From assembly GCF_014679505.1 (NCBI RefSeq), contig NZ_CP061474.1, forward strand, positions 2,982,001-3,046,000: a stretch of DNA of 64,000 bases. Reading direction: 5' to 3'. The translations under genes and the position numbers were made by a program. The stretch is from Geobacillus sp. 46C-IIa. Its GTDB lineage: Bacteria > Bacillota > Bacilli > Bacillales > Anoxybacillaceae. Below the pieces are notes generated by a model. The model was not told the origin of the DNA and ran no database searches. It was given only the letters and a program-made list of their open reading frames with translations. Of the stretch, positions 34,792-43,442 are shown piece by piece (within the stretch, counting starts at the first letter, position 1; each line of letters starts with the position of its first letter).

Positions 34792-35820
34792 ATGGAAAGC
34801 TACTATGCCGCGCTCAATGCCATGGCCGCCGCGCCGAACGATGGTGTATTCGCCATCACGATTGACGTGGAAGGCTCGGCCTACCAAAAGGAAGGAACAT
34901 GGATGTGGATCGGGGCAGACGGAAAGACAACCGGCTTATTAAGCGGCGGATGCCTCGAGGAAGCAGTGGCCGCGCACGCCCTTGAGGTGCTGTCAAGCCG
35001 ACAGGCGGCGGCCCTATCGTTTGACTTGCGCGCAGAAGATGACGGAGGGTGGGGGCAAGGAAACGGATGCGACGGCGTCATCCATGTTTGGCTTGAGCCG
35101 GTCACAAGCCAGACGAAACCGGATTGGCTTGCGTTGAAACAGCGCCTTGACCACGGCGAACATGTGCTGATGGCGCGAAGCATCGCCCAGACTAAGGAAC
35201 CACCGTTTTTCCAAAGCGAAACAGGCGAGCGCTTCGGCGGCTATGTTTCACCGCCGAGGCCGGAATGGCTCAAAGCGTTGCATGGCACACCGTTTTTCCG
35301 CGGCCAGAACGGGGTGCAGGAAACAGACAGCGGCGCGTTTTACATCCAACACTTTTGGCCGAAACCGCGCCTCGTCATTTTCGGCGCCGGCCCGGACGCC
35401 CCGCCGCTCGTCTCGGCGGCCAAAGCGGCCGGTTTTTCCGTCACCATCAGCGACTGGCGCCCGGCGTTTTGCCAGCCGTCGCACATACCGGACGCGGACG
35501 CTTGGGTTGTCGGCTTTCCGCATGAAACGGTGCCGAAGCTGCACCTTACTGAACGCGACTTTGTCATTATTATGACCCACCAGTTCGAGCGTGACCGAGA
35601 ACTTGTCCAATGGTTAGCCGACATGCCGCTCGCTTACCTTGGCGTGCTCGGGCCGCGGCGGCGCACGGATCGCCTTTTTCCTTCCGGCTCGGCTCCGCCG
35701 TTTGTCCGTTCACCGGTTGGACTGTCGATCGGCGCACGCAGCCCCCAGGAAATCGCCATTAGCATGGTTGCTGAGCTGATCAGCGTCCTTCGCGCACAGC
35801 CGATGGAGGCCGCACGATGA
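34792..35820 (+). CDS. XdhC/CoxI-family molybdenum cofactor handling protein
   Basis: The 342-residue protein has the XdhC N-terminal block GSAYQKEGTWMWIG and the LSGGCLEEAVAAHAL motif, then a Rossmann region (LVIFGAGPDAPPLVSAAKAAGF spans the glycine loop). In xanthine dehydrogenase systems XdhC binds the molybdenum cofactor, helps its sulfuration and delivers it to the large subunit. B. subtilis PucA is the corresponding gene. The start follows GGAGGATAAGC, and the stop overlaps the next gene (ATGA). Confidence 0.85.
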   Translation: MESYYAALNAMAAAPNDGVFAITIDVEGSAYQKEGTWMWIGADGKTTGLLSGGCLEEAVAAHALEVLSSRQAAALSFDLRAEDDGGWGQGNGCDGVIHVWLEPVTSQTKPDWLALKQRLDHGEHVLMARSIAQTKEPPFFQSETGERFGGYVSPPRPEWLKALHGTPFFRGQNGVQETDSGAFYIQHFWPKPRLVIFGAGPDAPPLVSAAKAAGFSVTISDWRPAFCQPSHIPDADAWVVGFPHETVPKLHLTERDFVIIMTHQFERDRELVQWLADMPLAYLGVLGPRRRTDRLFPSGSAPPFVRSPVGLSIGARSPQEIAISMVAELISVLRAQPMEAAR

Positions 35821-36455
35821 GCGAGGGTGCAATCGCCGGCATTTATTTAGCCGCTGGGCAGAGCCGACGGATGGGAGCGGATAAGCGCGCCTTGCCTTGG
35901 GGAGATGGGACACTCGGGGCAGCCGGACTCAAGGCAGCGCTTCGTTCCTGCCTTTCACCCGTCATCGTTGTCGTGCCACCGGCCGACGCGCTCGTTTGGC
36001 TTCCTGACACGCTGCTGGGCCATGACAAATGCCGCCTTGTCCGTTGCGTCGCCTGTCATCGCGGACAGGCGCATTCCCTTGCCTGCGGCTTGCAAGAGGC
36101 GATCGCACAAGGGGCGGACGCCGCCGCTATATTATTGGCGGATCAGCCGTTTGTCACGCCGAAAGCGATCGATGTTCTTGCCGTTCGTTATCGCCGGCAC
36201 CGCCCTGATTACATCGCCTTTTCCCGCTCTGGCACGCCGATGCCTCCGGTCATCTTTGGGAAGCAGATGTTCTCTTCCCTGCTGGCGCTTGAGGGGGATG
36301 CAGGCGGACGCCGGCTGTTTCGTGACCCTCAGTGGCGCGGCCTCTTATACGAAGGCGGCGAGCCGGTTGGCATGGACATCGATACAAAAGACGATTATGA
36401 GCGCGCTGTCATCTATCGGGAAAAAAAGGAGGGACATCCCCGTGGCCGTCGGTAA
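35817..36455 (+). CDS. MobA/MocA-like molybdenum cofactor nucleotidyltransferase
   Basis: The 212-residue enzyme has the nucleotidyltransferase loop LAAGQSRRMGADKRALPWG at its N-terminus and a later LLADQPFVTP motif, the acidic metal site of the family. It most resembles PucB/MocA, which attaches CMP to molybdopterin for xanthine dehydrogenase-type enzymes, rather than MobA, which attaches GMP. Since the operon also encodes an enzyme of the bis-MGD family, which nucleotide is used would be informative. It overlaps xdhC by four bases and the large-subunit gene by 14. Confidence 0.8.
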   Translation: MSEGAIAGIYLAAGQSRRMGADKRALPWGDGTLGAAGLKAALRSCLSPVIVVVPPADALVWLPDTLLGHDKCRLVRCVACHRGQAHSLACGLQEAIAQGADAAAILLADQPFVTPKAIDVLAVRYRRHRPDYIAFSRSGTPMPPVIFGKQMFSSLLALEGDAGGRRLFRDPQWRGLLYEGGEPVGMDIDTKDDYERAVIYREKKEGHPRGRR

Positions 36456-38769
36456 AAGCATCATCCGCAAAGAAGCATGGGATAAGGTGACCGGCCGGGC
36501 GAAGTATACGAACGATTTCAAAGAACAAGGAATGCTTCACGCCAAGCTTGTCACTAGTCCATACGCCCATGCGCGCATCATCTCCATCGAAACAAGCGCA
36601 GCGCTTGCCGCCCCCGGCGTCCGCGCCGTCCTGACCGGCGAAGGGCTGCCGCTCACAGGCGAAGACATGCGCGACCGCCCGCCGATCGCCGCTGATAAAG
36701 TGCGCTACTACGGCGAAGTCGTCGCCGTTGTCGTCGCCGATACATTGGCGCAAGCCGAACAGGCAGCCCGCCTCATCCGCATCATCTATGAGCCGCTGCC
36801 AACGGTCGGCTCGCCGCGCGAAGCGCTGAAAGAAGGCGCTCCCTTGCTTCACGAAGAGCTCGGCCGTTACGAAAAAAACAAAACGACCTACCCTGAGCCA
36901 GGGACAAATATCGCCCATCGGACCAAAATCCGCAAAGGCAACATTAACCAAGGGTTTGCAGAAAGCGACGTCATCATCGAAACGAGCGTCTCATTCGCCC
37001 CGTCCGATCACGCCGCAATGGAAACGCGCTGCGCTACAGCAGAAATTTGGCCGGACGGCACAATCCATATTACTGCTTCGTCGCAATCGCCGTTTATGAT
37101 CAAGAAGCTCATTCATACGTACTTTGGCGAAGAAACCGGCAAAATCATCGTCCATACACCGCTTGTCGGCGGCGCTTACGGCGGCAAGGCGCCCGTACAG
37201 CTTGAACTGCTCGCCTACCTCGCCGCAAAGGCGGTCGGCGGACGAAAAGTGAGCGTCTGGAATGACCGTGAATGTGACATGGTCACCTCACCCGTCCATA
37301 TCGGCCTAGAGGCAACGGTCAAAATCGGTGCGACAAAGGACGGCGTTTTCAAAGCGATGGAAATTGTCTTTTTGTTTGACGGCGGCGCTTATTCTGACAA
37401 AGCGATCGACGTCAGCCGCGCCGCAGCCGTCGATTGCACCGGCCCGTACCACGTCGAACACGTCTGGTGCGACTCGCTTTGCGTCTATACGAACCGTCCG
37501 TATGCGACGCCGTTCCGCAGTTTCGGCCATTGCGAGCAGTCGTTTGCCATTGAACGGGCCATCGATGAATTGGCAAAGGCGCTTCAGCTTGACCCGTGGG
37601 ACGTGCGGCGCAAAAACGCCATCCGCCCAGGGCATACGACCCCGACGCAAGTGCGGCTCACGAAAAGCAATGTCGGGGATATGGCGGCGTGCCTCGATCG
37701 ATTGCGCGAACTGATGCGCTGGGACGAGTGGCAGCGTGTCGAACTTAACGCCTATACCGTCCGGGCAAAAGGCATCAGCGGCGGTTGGAAAACGTCGACG
37801 ATCGACACCGACGCGAGTTCCGGCGTCATTTTAACGTTCAACTCCGACGGCAGCGTCAACGTCATCTCCGGCGTCGTCGAAATCGGCACAGGCACGAAAA
37901 CGGTGCTCGCGCAAATGGTCGCCGAACGGCTGAAAATGAACGTGGACGACGTTCATGTCAAAATGGACATCGATACACAAACGACACCGGAACATTGGAA
38001 AACGGTGGCGAGCCGCGGAACGTTTATGGCCGGACGCGCGGCCTTGGCCGCCGCCGATGACGCCATCCGCCAGCTGAAAGAGATCGCCGCCTGTGTGTTG
38101 CGGTCTGCGCCCGCCGACTTGGAAGTCGGCTTCGGACGCGTCTTTTTGCGCGATGATCCGGCCATTTTCATCCCAGTAAAAGACATTGCCTACGGCTACA
38201 AATTTCCAAACGGCAACGCCATCGGCGGGCAAGTGATCGGGCGCGGCCACTACATTTTGCGCCACTTGACTCCGCTTGATCCGGAAACCGGCGCCGGAAA
38301 ACCGGGGCCTGAGTGGGGCGTATGCGCCGAAGGGGTCGAAGTGGAGTTCAACCGCCGCGATTACACGTATCGCGTTGTGAAAGCATACGCGGTCATTGAC
38401 GCCGGCAAAGTGCTCAACCCGAAAGCGGCGCTCGGCCAAGCGATGGGGGCGATGAGCATGGGGTTAAGCTTTGCCAGCCGTGAAGGGTTTCTTTTTGACC
38501 AAGGACAACGTGTCTTAAACCCGCAGCTGCGCACGTACCGGCCGATCCGCTTCGGCGAACATCCAGCATACATCGTAGAGTTTGTCGAAACCCCGCAAAT
38601 CGACGCTCCGTACGGTGCGCGCGGCATCGGCGAACACGGCTTGATCGGCATGCCCGCCGCCTTGGCAAACGCCTTATCGCTCGCCGCTGGTGTGCCGCTT
38701 AACGAACTGCCGCTCATTCCTGAACTCATTTGGCGGAAACAGAAAGGAGACGGCTATGGTTCCCTTTGA
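36442..38769 (+). CDS. Xanthine dehydrogenase-family molybdenum-binding subunit
   Basis: The 775-residue large subunit begins with the family block DKVTGRAKYTNDFKEQGMLH. It holds the molybdenum-pocket loop VGGAYGGKAP and ends with the catalytic glutamate in GARGIGEHGLIG. A region around residues 350-360 (TPFRSFGHCEQ) replaces the usual TAFRGFGGPQ loop that lines the substrate pocket, so the substrate may differ from xanthine. The GTG start has AAAAGGAGGG nine bases upstream and lies inside the preceding gene. It acts with the FAD and 2Fe-2S subunits that follow; the set parallels B. subtilis pucDCE. Confidence 0.88.
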   Translation: MAVGKSIIRKEAWDKVTGRAKYTNDFKEQGMLHAKLVTSPYAHARIISIETSAALAAPGVRAVLTGEGLPLTGEDMRDRPPIAADKVRYYGEVVAVVVADTLAQAEQAARLIRIIYEPLPTVGSPREALKEGAPLLHEELGRYEKNKTTYPEPGTNIAHRTKIRKGNINQGFAESDVIIETSVSFAPSDHAAMETRCATAEIWPDGTIHITASSQSPFMIKKLIHTYFGEETGKIIVHTPLVGGAYGGKAPVQLELLAYLAAKAVGGRKVSVWNDRECDMVTSPVHIGLEATVKIGATKDGVFKAMEIVFLFDGGAYSDKAIDVSRAAAVDCTGPYHVEHVWCDSLCVYTNRPYATPFRSFGHCEQSFAIERAIDELAKALQLDPWDVRRKNAIRPGHTTPTQVRLTKSNVGDMAACLDRLRELMRWDEWQRVELNAYTVRAKGISGGWKTSTIDTDASSGVILTFNSDGSVNVISGVVEIGTGTKTVLAQMVAERLKMNVDDVHVKMDIDTQTTPEHWKTVASRGTFMAGRAALAAADDAIRQLKEIAACVLRSAPADLEVGFGRVFLRDDPAIFIPVKDIAYGYKFPNGNAIGGQVIGRGHYILRHLTPLDPETGAGKPGPEWGVCAEGVEVEFNRRDYTYRVVKAYAVIDAGKVLNPKAALGQAMGAMSMGLSFASREGFLFDQGQRVLNPQLRTYRPIRFGEHPAYIVEFVETPQIDAPYGARGIGEHGLIGMPAALANALSLAAGVPLNELPLIPELIWRKQKGDGYGSL

Positions 38770-39592
38770 CTTTGCCTACTACCGGCCACAGTCGATCGCT
38801 GAAGCAGTGGCATTGTTTATGGAAATGGAACAAAAAGGGAGACGGCCGCTGTATTATGGCGGGGGCACGGAGATCATCACCCTATCCCGCCTCGGCTTCG
38901 TTTCTACCACCGCTGTCATTGACATCAAAGCCATTCCCGAATGCCGCGTGCTTGACGCCGGCAACGATCCTCTCGTGCTCGGGGCGGCGCTGCCGCTCAC
39001 CGAGCTCGAGGAAGCAAATCCGTTCCCTTTGTTGACAAAGACGGCGAAAGAAGTTGCTGACCGGACGGCACGCAACCAAATTACGCTCGGCGGCAACCTA
39101 TGCGGGCAAATTTTTTACCGCGAAACAGCGCTCGCGCTGCTCGTCGCGGAGGCAGATATCGTCATCGCCGGTCCGGACGGCGTCCGTCAGTCCCGCATCA
39201 ATGATTTGTTTCATCAGCAGCTGCAGCTCGGCCGCGGCGAGTTTGTCGTTCAAGTCAAAGTGCGCCGCTCCGATGCGGAACTTCCCCACTTTCACCACAA
39301 GCGCCGCAAGCAAGGTGAAATCGGCTATCCGCTTGTCACCATCGCGGCGCTAAAAAAAGACGAAGCCATTCACGCCGCCTTTAGCGGCGTCTGCCCGTTC
39401 CCGTTCCGCTCGGCTGACGTCGAGGCGCACCTCAATGACCGAAGCCGCCCCGCAGCCGAACGGATTCAGGCGGCGGTTAACGCCTTTCCGCGCCCGATTT
39501 TGCATGATATTGAAGGCTCGGCGGACTATCGGCTGTTTGTCGCTGCCCAACTGCTCGAGGATGCGCTTCGCGAGTTAGGGGAAACCATCTAG
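38756..39592 (+). CDS. Xanthine dehydrogenase-family FAD-binding subunit
   Basis: The 278-residue medium subunit carries the FAD-binding motif YYGGGTEIITL near residue 35 and the ITLGGNLCGQI block near residue 110. A C-terminal CO-dehydrogenase-type flavoprotein domain follows. In the complex it takes electrons from the 2Fe-2S clusters and passes them to NAD+ or another acceptor. It overlaps the large-subunit gene by 14 bases, with AAAGGAGACGG before its ATG. It corresponds to PucC. Confidence 0.88.
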   Translation: MVPFDFAYYRPQSIAEAVALFMEMEQKGRRPLYYGGGTEIITLSRLGFVSTTAVIDIKAIPECRVLDAGNDPLVLGAALPLTELEEANPFPLLTKTAKEVADRTARNQITLGGNLCGQIFYRETALALLVAEADIVIAGPDGVRQSRINDLFHQQLQLGRGEFVVQVKVRRSDAELPHFHHKRRKQGEIGYPLVTIAALKKDEAIHAAFSGVCPFPFRSADVEAHLNDRSRPAAERIQAAVNAFPRPILHDIEGSADYRLFVAAQLLEDALRELGETI

Positions 39593-39613
39593 ACGGGAGG
39601 TTCACATACGGAC

Positions 39614-40090
39614 ATGGAAGAAACAACAAAACGGGAGCTTGTGCTGCACATTAACGGAGAACAACGAACGGTCGCCGCCCGTCAAGCCGACACGCTGTTG
39701 TTTGTCTTGCGCGGCGGGCTCGGGCTGACCGGGGCCAAACCGGGCTGTTTAAACGGTGACTGCGGCGCCTGCACCGTCTTAGTCGACGGCACGCCGATCA
39801 AATCATGCATGATGCTGGCGATGGAGACAGTCGGCAAAGAAATTACCACGATCGAAGGGCTTGGCGATGCCCCTATTCAGCATGCCTTTGTCCGTCACTT
39901 CGCCTTTCAATGCGGCTATTGCACCCCCGGTTTTATTATGAACGCCCATGCGCTCATCGAGCGGCATCCGGGCGCAGATCAAGCGACGATTCAAGAATGG
40001 CTGGAGTCCAATATTTGCCGCTGCACGAGCTATCAGGAGATCGAGGCAGCGATAAAGGAAGCGCTTGAAGCAAAAAAAGCGGACATATAG
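39614..40090 (+). CDS. Xanthine dehydrogenase-family [2Fe-2S] subunit
   Basis: The 158-residue small subunit has both plant-ferredoxin-type cluster motifs (CLNGDCGACTVLVDG with C-x4-C-x2-C and a later cysteine at KSC) and the helical-domain cluster motif (CGYCTPG followed by CRCTSY). It transfers electrons from molybdenum to FAD. It corresponds to PucE and is the last gene of the operon, just before a weak terminator. Confidence 0.92.
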   Translation: MEETTKRELVLHINGEQRTVAARQADTLLFVLRGGLGLTGAKPGCLNGDCGACTVLVDGTPIKSCMMLAMETVGKEITTIEGLGDAPIQHAFVRHFAFQCGYCTPGFIMNAHALIERHPGADQATIQEWLESNICRCTSYQEIEAAIKEALEAKKADI

Positions 40091-40103
40091 CCCTCACATA
40101 ACC

Positions 40104-40138
40104 GGATATCCCGAGTCTAGCGGGGATATCCTCTTTTG
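40104..40138 (+). terminator. Probable terminator of the molybdoenzyme operon
   Basis: GGATATCCC (40104-40112) pairs with GGGATATCC (40123-40131), followed by TCTTTTG. Confidence 0.65.
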
Positions 40139-40172
40139 TGCGACGTTTTTTCCATCCCATTCCAAATGCCTA

Positions 40173-40201
40173 TTGACAAAAATATAACGTTCACGTTAAT
40201 G
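40173..40201 (+). promoter_or_regulatory. Promoter with palindromic operator before the MFS remnant
   Basis: A perfect -35 TTGACA (40173-40178) precedes the inverted repeat TAACGT-TC-ACGTTA (40185-40198), with a poor -10 (TTAATG) overlapping it. This looks like the regulated promoter of a former efflux gene, of the kind bound by a TetR- or MerR-type repressor. Confidence 0.5.
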
Positions 40202-40207
40202 TGATCC

Positions 40208-40438
40208 TTGTTTACGAACTATGTGATGGAAACATCACCGTATGAACGCGGCGTCACTTCTGGCATGTACAACTTCGTCCGCTGGATGGGAGCGGCCATC
40301 GCTCCGGTGCTGTCCGGCGCCATCGGCCATGCCATTTCCGCCAAAACGCCGTTTATGGTCGCCATGGCGCTATCGCTTGCCGCTTTCCTTTTCTTTGCTT
40401 GGCGCAAACGGGAGCCATCGGCGACAAAAACCGCATAA
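40208..40438 (+). pseudogene. C-terminal remnant of an MFS drug-efflux transporter
   Basis: The 76-residue frame reads like the last two or three membrane helices of a drug-resistance MFS protein: TNYVMETSPYERGVTSGMYN, then VRWMGAAIAPVLSGAIGHA and a final helix. A full protein would be about 400 residues. There is no ribosome site at its first possible start, and the promoter-like sequence immediately upstream suggests that most of the gene was lost by an internal deletion that joined the control region to the 3' end. Confidence 0.8.
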
Positions 40439-40470
40439 AAGCAGGCCGCACAATCGTTGTGGGCAAAACG

Positions 40471-40509
40471 AAAACACGACCGTTTCCCGCCGGGAAACGG
40501 TCGTGTTTT
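40471..40509. terminator. Strong bidirectional hairpin between the MFS remnant and lysine 6-dehydrogenase
   Basis: A perfect 18-pair stem (40471-40488 with 40492-40509) begins with AAAA and ends with TTTT, so it can terminate transcription from both sides. Confidence 0.85.
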
Positions 40510-40553
40510 CTAACGTGATCATTTGCCTCTTCCCATCACTCCATGCTTTTTTA

Positions 40554-41708
40554 TCAACGAACCGTTCTCTTCTCGCTAATCACTACCCCGCGCTTTTTCA
40601 TTTCGTCGATGTACACATCTCCGGGAACGATTTGCTCGGGCGGATAGACGCCGCGCTTTGTGATCACCCCGCACCCGATGAGCTGGGCGACGACGGAAAT
40701 CGTATAGGCGGTGGTGCGCGCCATCGCCGTCACCTTGTGCTCGCGGTCGTTGAACGTGACCGTTTCATATTCAAACACCGTTTCTTTTCCATCCTTCCGC
40801 CCGCCGACGATCACCCGAAGCAAGACGACATCATCTTTTCCTTTTAAATCGAGCAGCGGAGTCAATACGGCAAGCAGCACATCACGCGGCTTGACTTTGT
40901 GGCCGCCCACTTCCACTTCGACATCGTTGCGCGTCAAATGCAAATCAACGAGGAGTTTAAACTTTTCCGCATGGCCGCGATAGCGGATCGTTTTATATTC
41001 AAGCCGCCTCAAGTTCGGAAACGAGCGTGACAGCGTCGACGTTCCTCCTGATGTATGAAACGCTTCAAGCGGCCCGAACCGGTCGAAATAAATCGGCTCG
41101 ACCTCGGAAAGGGACGGCACTTCTTGCCTTTGGCCATCACGAATAATGAAGGACGGATCGGTGTAATGATCGAGAAGCCCTTCCAACGAAAACACATGGT
41201 TATACTCGAGCGGCGGTTCAGGACGAACAGGAATGCCACCGACGTACAGTTGAATCGATTCGACCTCATCAAGCCGGCTTGCGCCATACCCGGACAAAAT
41301 GTTGATCATTCCCGGAGCGACGCCAAGATCGGGGATGATCGTCACCCCGGCTTCCCGGGCTTGGTCATGGAGCTCAAGCACCCGGTCGGTAATATGGCCG
41401 ATATGCCCCCCTAAATCGACCGAATGAACGCCCGCAGCGATCGCTGTTTTTGCCACTGTTTCGTTAAACCGATAAAACAAGGCGTTGACAACTACGTCAT
41501 GCCCTTTCATTAAGTCGGACAGCTGCCGCTGATCACCGGCATCCACCCGCACGGCGGCAAGCTTTTCGGACTGAAGCTGCCGCACCGCCTGCTCCGCTTT
41601 GGCCAACTCGACATCCGCCAGCGTCACCGCCTCAACGCCTTCACTTTGCGCCAAATCGCGCGCCGCTTCTTTGCCCATCAACCCTGCGCCAAGCACGAGC
41701 ACCTTCAC
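40554..41708 (-). CDS. lysDH: L-lysine 6-dehydrogenase
   Basis: The 384-residue NAD+-dependent enzyme belongs to the saccharopine-dehydrogenase-like family and appears nearly identical to the characterised G. stearothermophilus L-lysine 6-dehydrogenase as I remember it. It oxidises the epsilon-amino group of lysine to give 2-aminoadipate 6-semialdehyde (allysine), ammonia and NADH. The Rossmann motif [15 protein letters not shown] is at the N-terminus; [14 protein letters not shown] and [18 protein letters not shown] follow. It is the last of four same-strand genes (46255 to 40554) whose products fit a lysine-degradation route. Confidence 0.88.
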   Translation of the reverse strand: MKVLVLGAGLMGKEAARDLAQSEGVEAVTLADVELAKAEQAVRQLQSEKLAAVRVDAGDQRQLSDLMKGHDVVVNALFYRFNETVAKTAIAAGVHSVDLGGHIGHITDRVLELHDQAREAGVTIIPDLGVAPGMINILSGYGASRLDEVESIQLYVGGIPVRPEPPLEYNHVFSLEGLLDHYTDPSFIIRDGQRQEVPSLSEVEPIYFDRFGPLEAFHTSGGTSTLSRSFPNLRRLEYKTIRYRGHAEKFKLLVDLHLTRNDVEVEVGGHKVKPRDVLLAVLTPLLDLKGKDDVVLLRVIVGGRKDGKETVFEYETVTFNDREHKVTAMARTTAYTISVVAQLIGCGVITKRGVYPPEQIVPGDVYIDEMKKRGVVISEKRTVR

Positions 41709-41844
41709 CGTTCGCTTCCTCCTCTATCACCGATTCTTTTTCACCCGTTCACATGGCGGCTGCTTTTTTGCCTGTTCGGCCACTGTGTTCATCCATCACG
41801 TATGTTCACTTCTCGTTCATCAACCATAGAGGCGACAGGCCGGT

Positions 41845-43326
41845 TCAATCACCCGTATCGATTTGTGCTCGTTGCAGCTTGCCGCTGAAGTCGACATAAA
41901 TGCTTCGCCATTCGGTAAACACATCCAGCGCAGCGACGCCGGAATCGCGGTGGCCGTTGCCTGTTCCTTTCGTGCCGCCGAACGGCAAATGAATTTCTGC
42001 CCCCGTTGTCCCTGCGTTGACATACACAATGCCCGTATCCAAATCGCGCATCGCCCGGAACACGTTGTTGACGTCACGGGTGAAAATAGCGCTTGACAAC
42101 CCGTAGTCGACACCGTTGTTCACGGCGATCGCTTCGTCCAAACTGCGGACGGAAATGATCGACACAACCGGACCGAAAATTTCTTCGCGGGCGATGCGCA
42201 TATCGGGCGTGACATCGGTGAAAATCGTCGGCGCGTAATAAAAGCCGCGCGCGTAGTCCCCCTCGCGCAAGATGTGGCCGCCGACGAGCAGTTTCGCTCC
42301 TTCTTCCCGGCCGATGTGCACGTAGCGGTCGATTTTTTGCAGCGCTTCTTCATGGATGACCGGACCGACTTTGACCGTTTCGTCCAGCCCGTCGCCGATT
42401 TTCAGCGTCTTCACCGCTTCAAGCAGGCGCCGCTCGAGCTCTTGTTTCACCCGCTCATGGACAATGACCCGGCTGCACGCCGTGCACCGCTGCCCCGATG
42501 TGCCGAATGCGCTCCAAACAATGCCGTCGACCGCCAATGTCAAATCGGCGTCATCCATAACGATCACTGCGTTTTTCCCGCCCATTTCAAGCGATACTTT
42601 TTTCAACAGGCGGCCGCATTTCTCAGCAATCTGGCGGCCGACGTCATTCGAGCCGGTAAACGAAATGACCGGCACGTCCGGATGCTCAACAAGCGCGTTT
42701 CCTGCCGTCGGGCCATCGCCGTGAACGACGTTAAACACGCCATCCGGCAGACCGGCTTCAGTGAAAATCGCCGCCAGCTCGCGCGCCATAAACGGCGTTT
42801 CAAGCGCCGGCTTCCAGACGACGGCGTTGCCGGCGACGATGGCCGGAAACGACTTCCACGTCGCGATGGCAATCGGAAAATTCCATGGAGTGATGATGCC
42901 GACAACCCCGACCGGCACGCGGACGCTCATGGCAAACTTGTCTTTCAGCTCGGACGGAGTCGTATCGCCGAACAACCGCCGCCCCTCTCCCGCCATGTAA
43001 AACGCCATATCGATGCCTTCTTGCACTTCGCCGCGCGCCTCTTCGATCACTTTCCCCATTTCCATCGTCAGCAGCCGGGCAAGCTGTTCCTTTCGCTCCT
43101 TTAACAACAAACCGACTTTATATAACACATCGGCCCGTTTTGGCGCCGGCACGAGCGCCCATTTTTTTTGCGCCGCTTTCGCCGCTTGAACGGCGGCATC
43201 GACATCAGCCGCTGCCGATAATGCCGCTTCCCCGATCGTTTCCCCGTTTGCCGGATTCACCACCGGCGCCCATTGCCCGCTTAAAGCGGGTTGCCATTTT
43301 CCATTAATAAAATTCAACGCTTTCAT
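41845..43326 (-). CDS. Aldehyde dehydrogenase, probable 2-aminoadipate semialdehyde dehydrogenase
   Basis: The 493-residue enzyme has the aldehyde dehydrogenase active site: the glutamate in SLEMGGKNAVIV and the cysteine in SGQRCTACSRV. The C-terminal block AGTTGAEIHLPFGGTKGTGN with FTEWRSIYVDFSGKLQR is characteristic, in my memory, of a Firmicutes group annotated as aminoadipate- or ketoglutarate-semialdehyde dehydrogenases. Beside lysine 6-dehydrogenase it most simply oxidises allysine (or its cyclic form) to 2-aminoadipate. AGGAGG touches an upstream ATG but is seven bases from the ATG at 43326, which is therefore taken as the start. Confidence 0.8.
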   Translation of the reverse strand: MKALNFINGKWQPALSGQWAPVVNPANGETIGEAALSAAADVDAAVQAAKAAQKKWALVPAPKRADVLYKVGLLLKERKEQLARLLTMEMGKVIEEARGEVQEGIDMAFYMAGEGRRLFGDTTPSELKDKFAMSVRVPVGVVGIITPWNFPIAIATWKSFPAIVAGNAVVWKPALETPFMARELAAIFTEAGLPDGVFNVVHGDGPTAGNALVEHPDVPVISFTGSNDVGRQIAEKCGRLLKKVSLEMGGKNAVIVMDDADLTLAVDGIVWSAFGTSGQRCTACSRVIVHERVKQELERRLLEAVKTLKIGDGLDETVKVGPVIHEEALQKIDRYVHIGREEGAKLLVGGHILREGDYARGFYYAPTIFTDVTPDMRIAREEIFGPVVSIISVRSLDEAIAVNNGVDYGLSSAIFTRDVNNVFRAMRDLDTGIVYVNAGTTGAEIHLPFGGTKGTGNGHRDSGVAALDVFTEWRSIYVDFSGKLQRAQIDTGD

Positions 43327-43442
43327 AACCATCCTCCTTTGCCTATTGGTTCGCTGTACAGGTGCTTTGCCACATTTGTCCTTTTCATCACATTGTTCGT
43401 GATCTCAATCGGCCCCCATGCGAAAACTCTGCTCAACCGCTT

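Noticed and set aside
35905..36441. A long N-terminal extension of the xanthine-dehydrogenase-like large subunit
   Set aside because: It runs in another frame through the MocA-like gene; the GTG at 36442 has a proper ribosome site and matches the family start.
42274..43104. A 276-codon plus-strand frame opposite the aldehyde dehydrogenase gene
   Set aside because: Composition is that of a reversed coding strand (rich in Arg, His and Asp), and it has no ribosome site or family resemblance.
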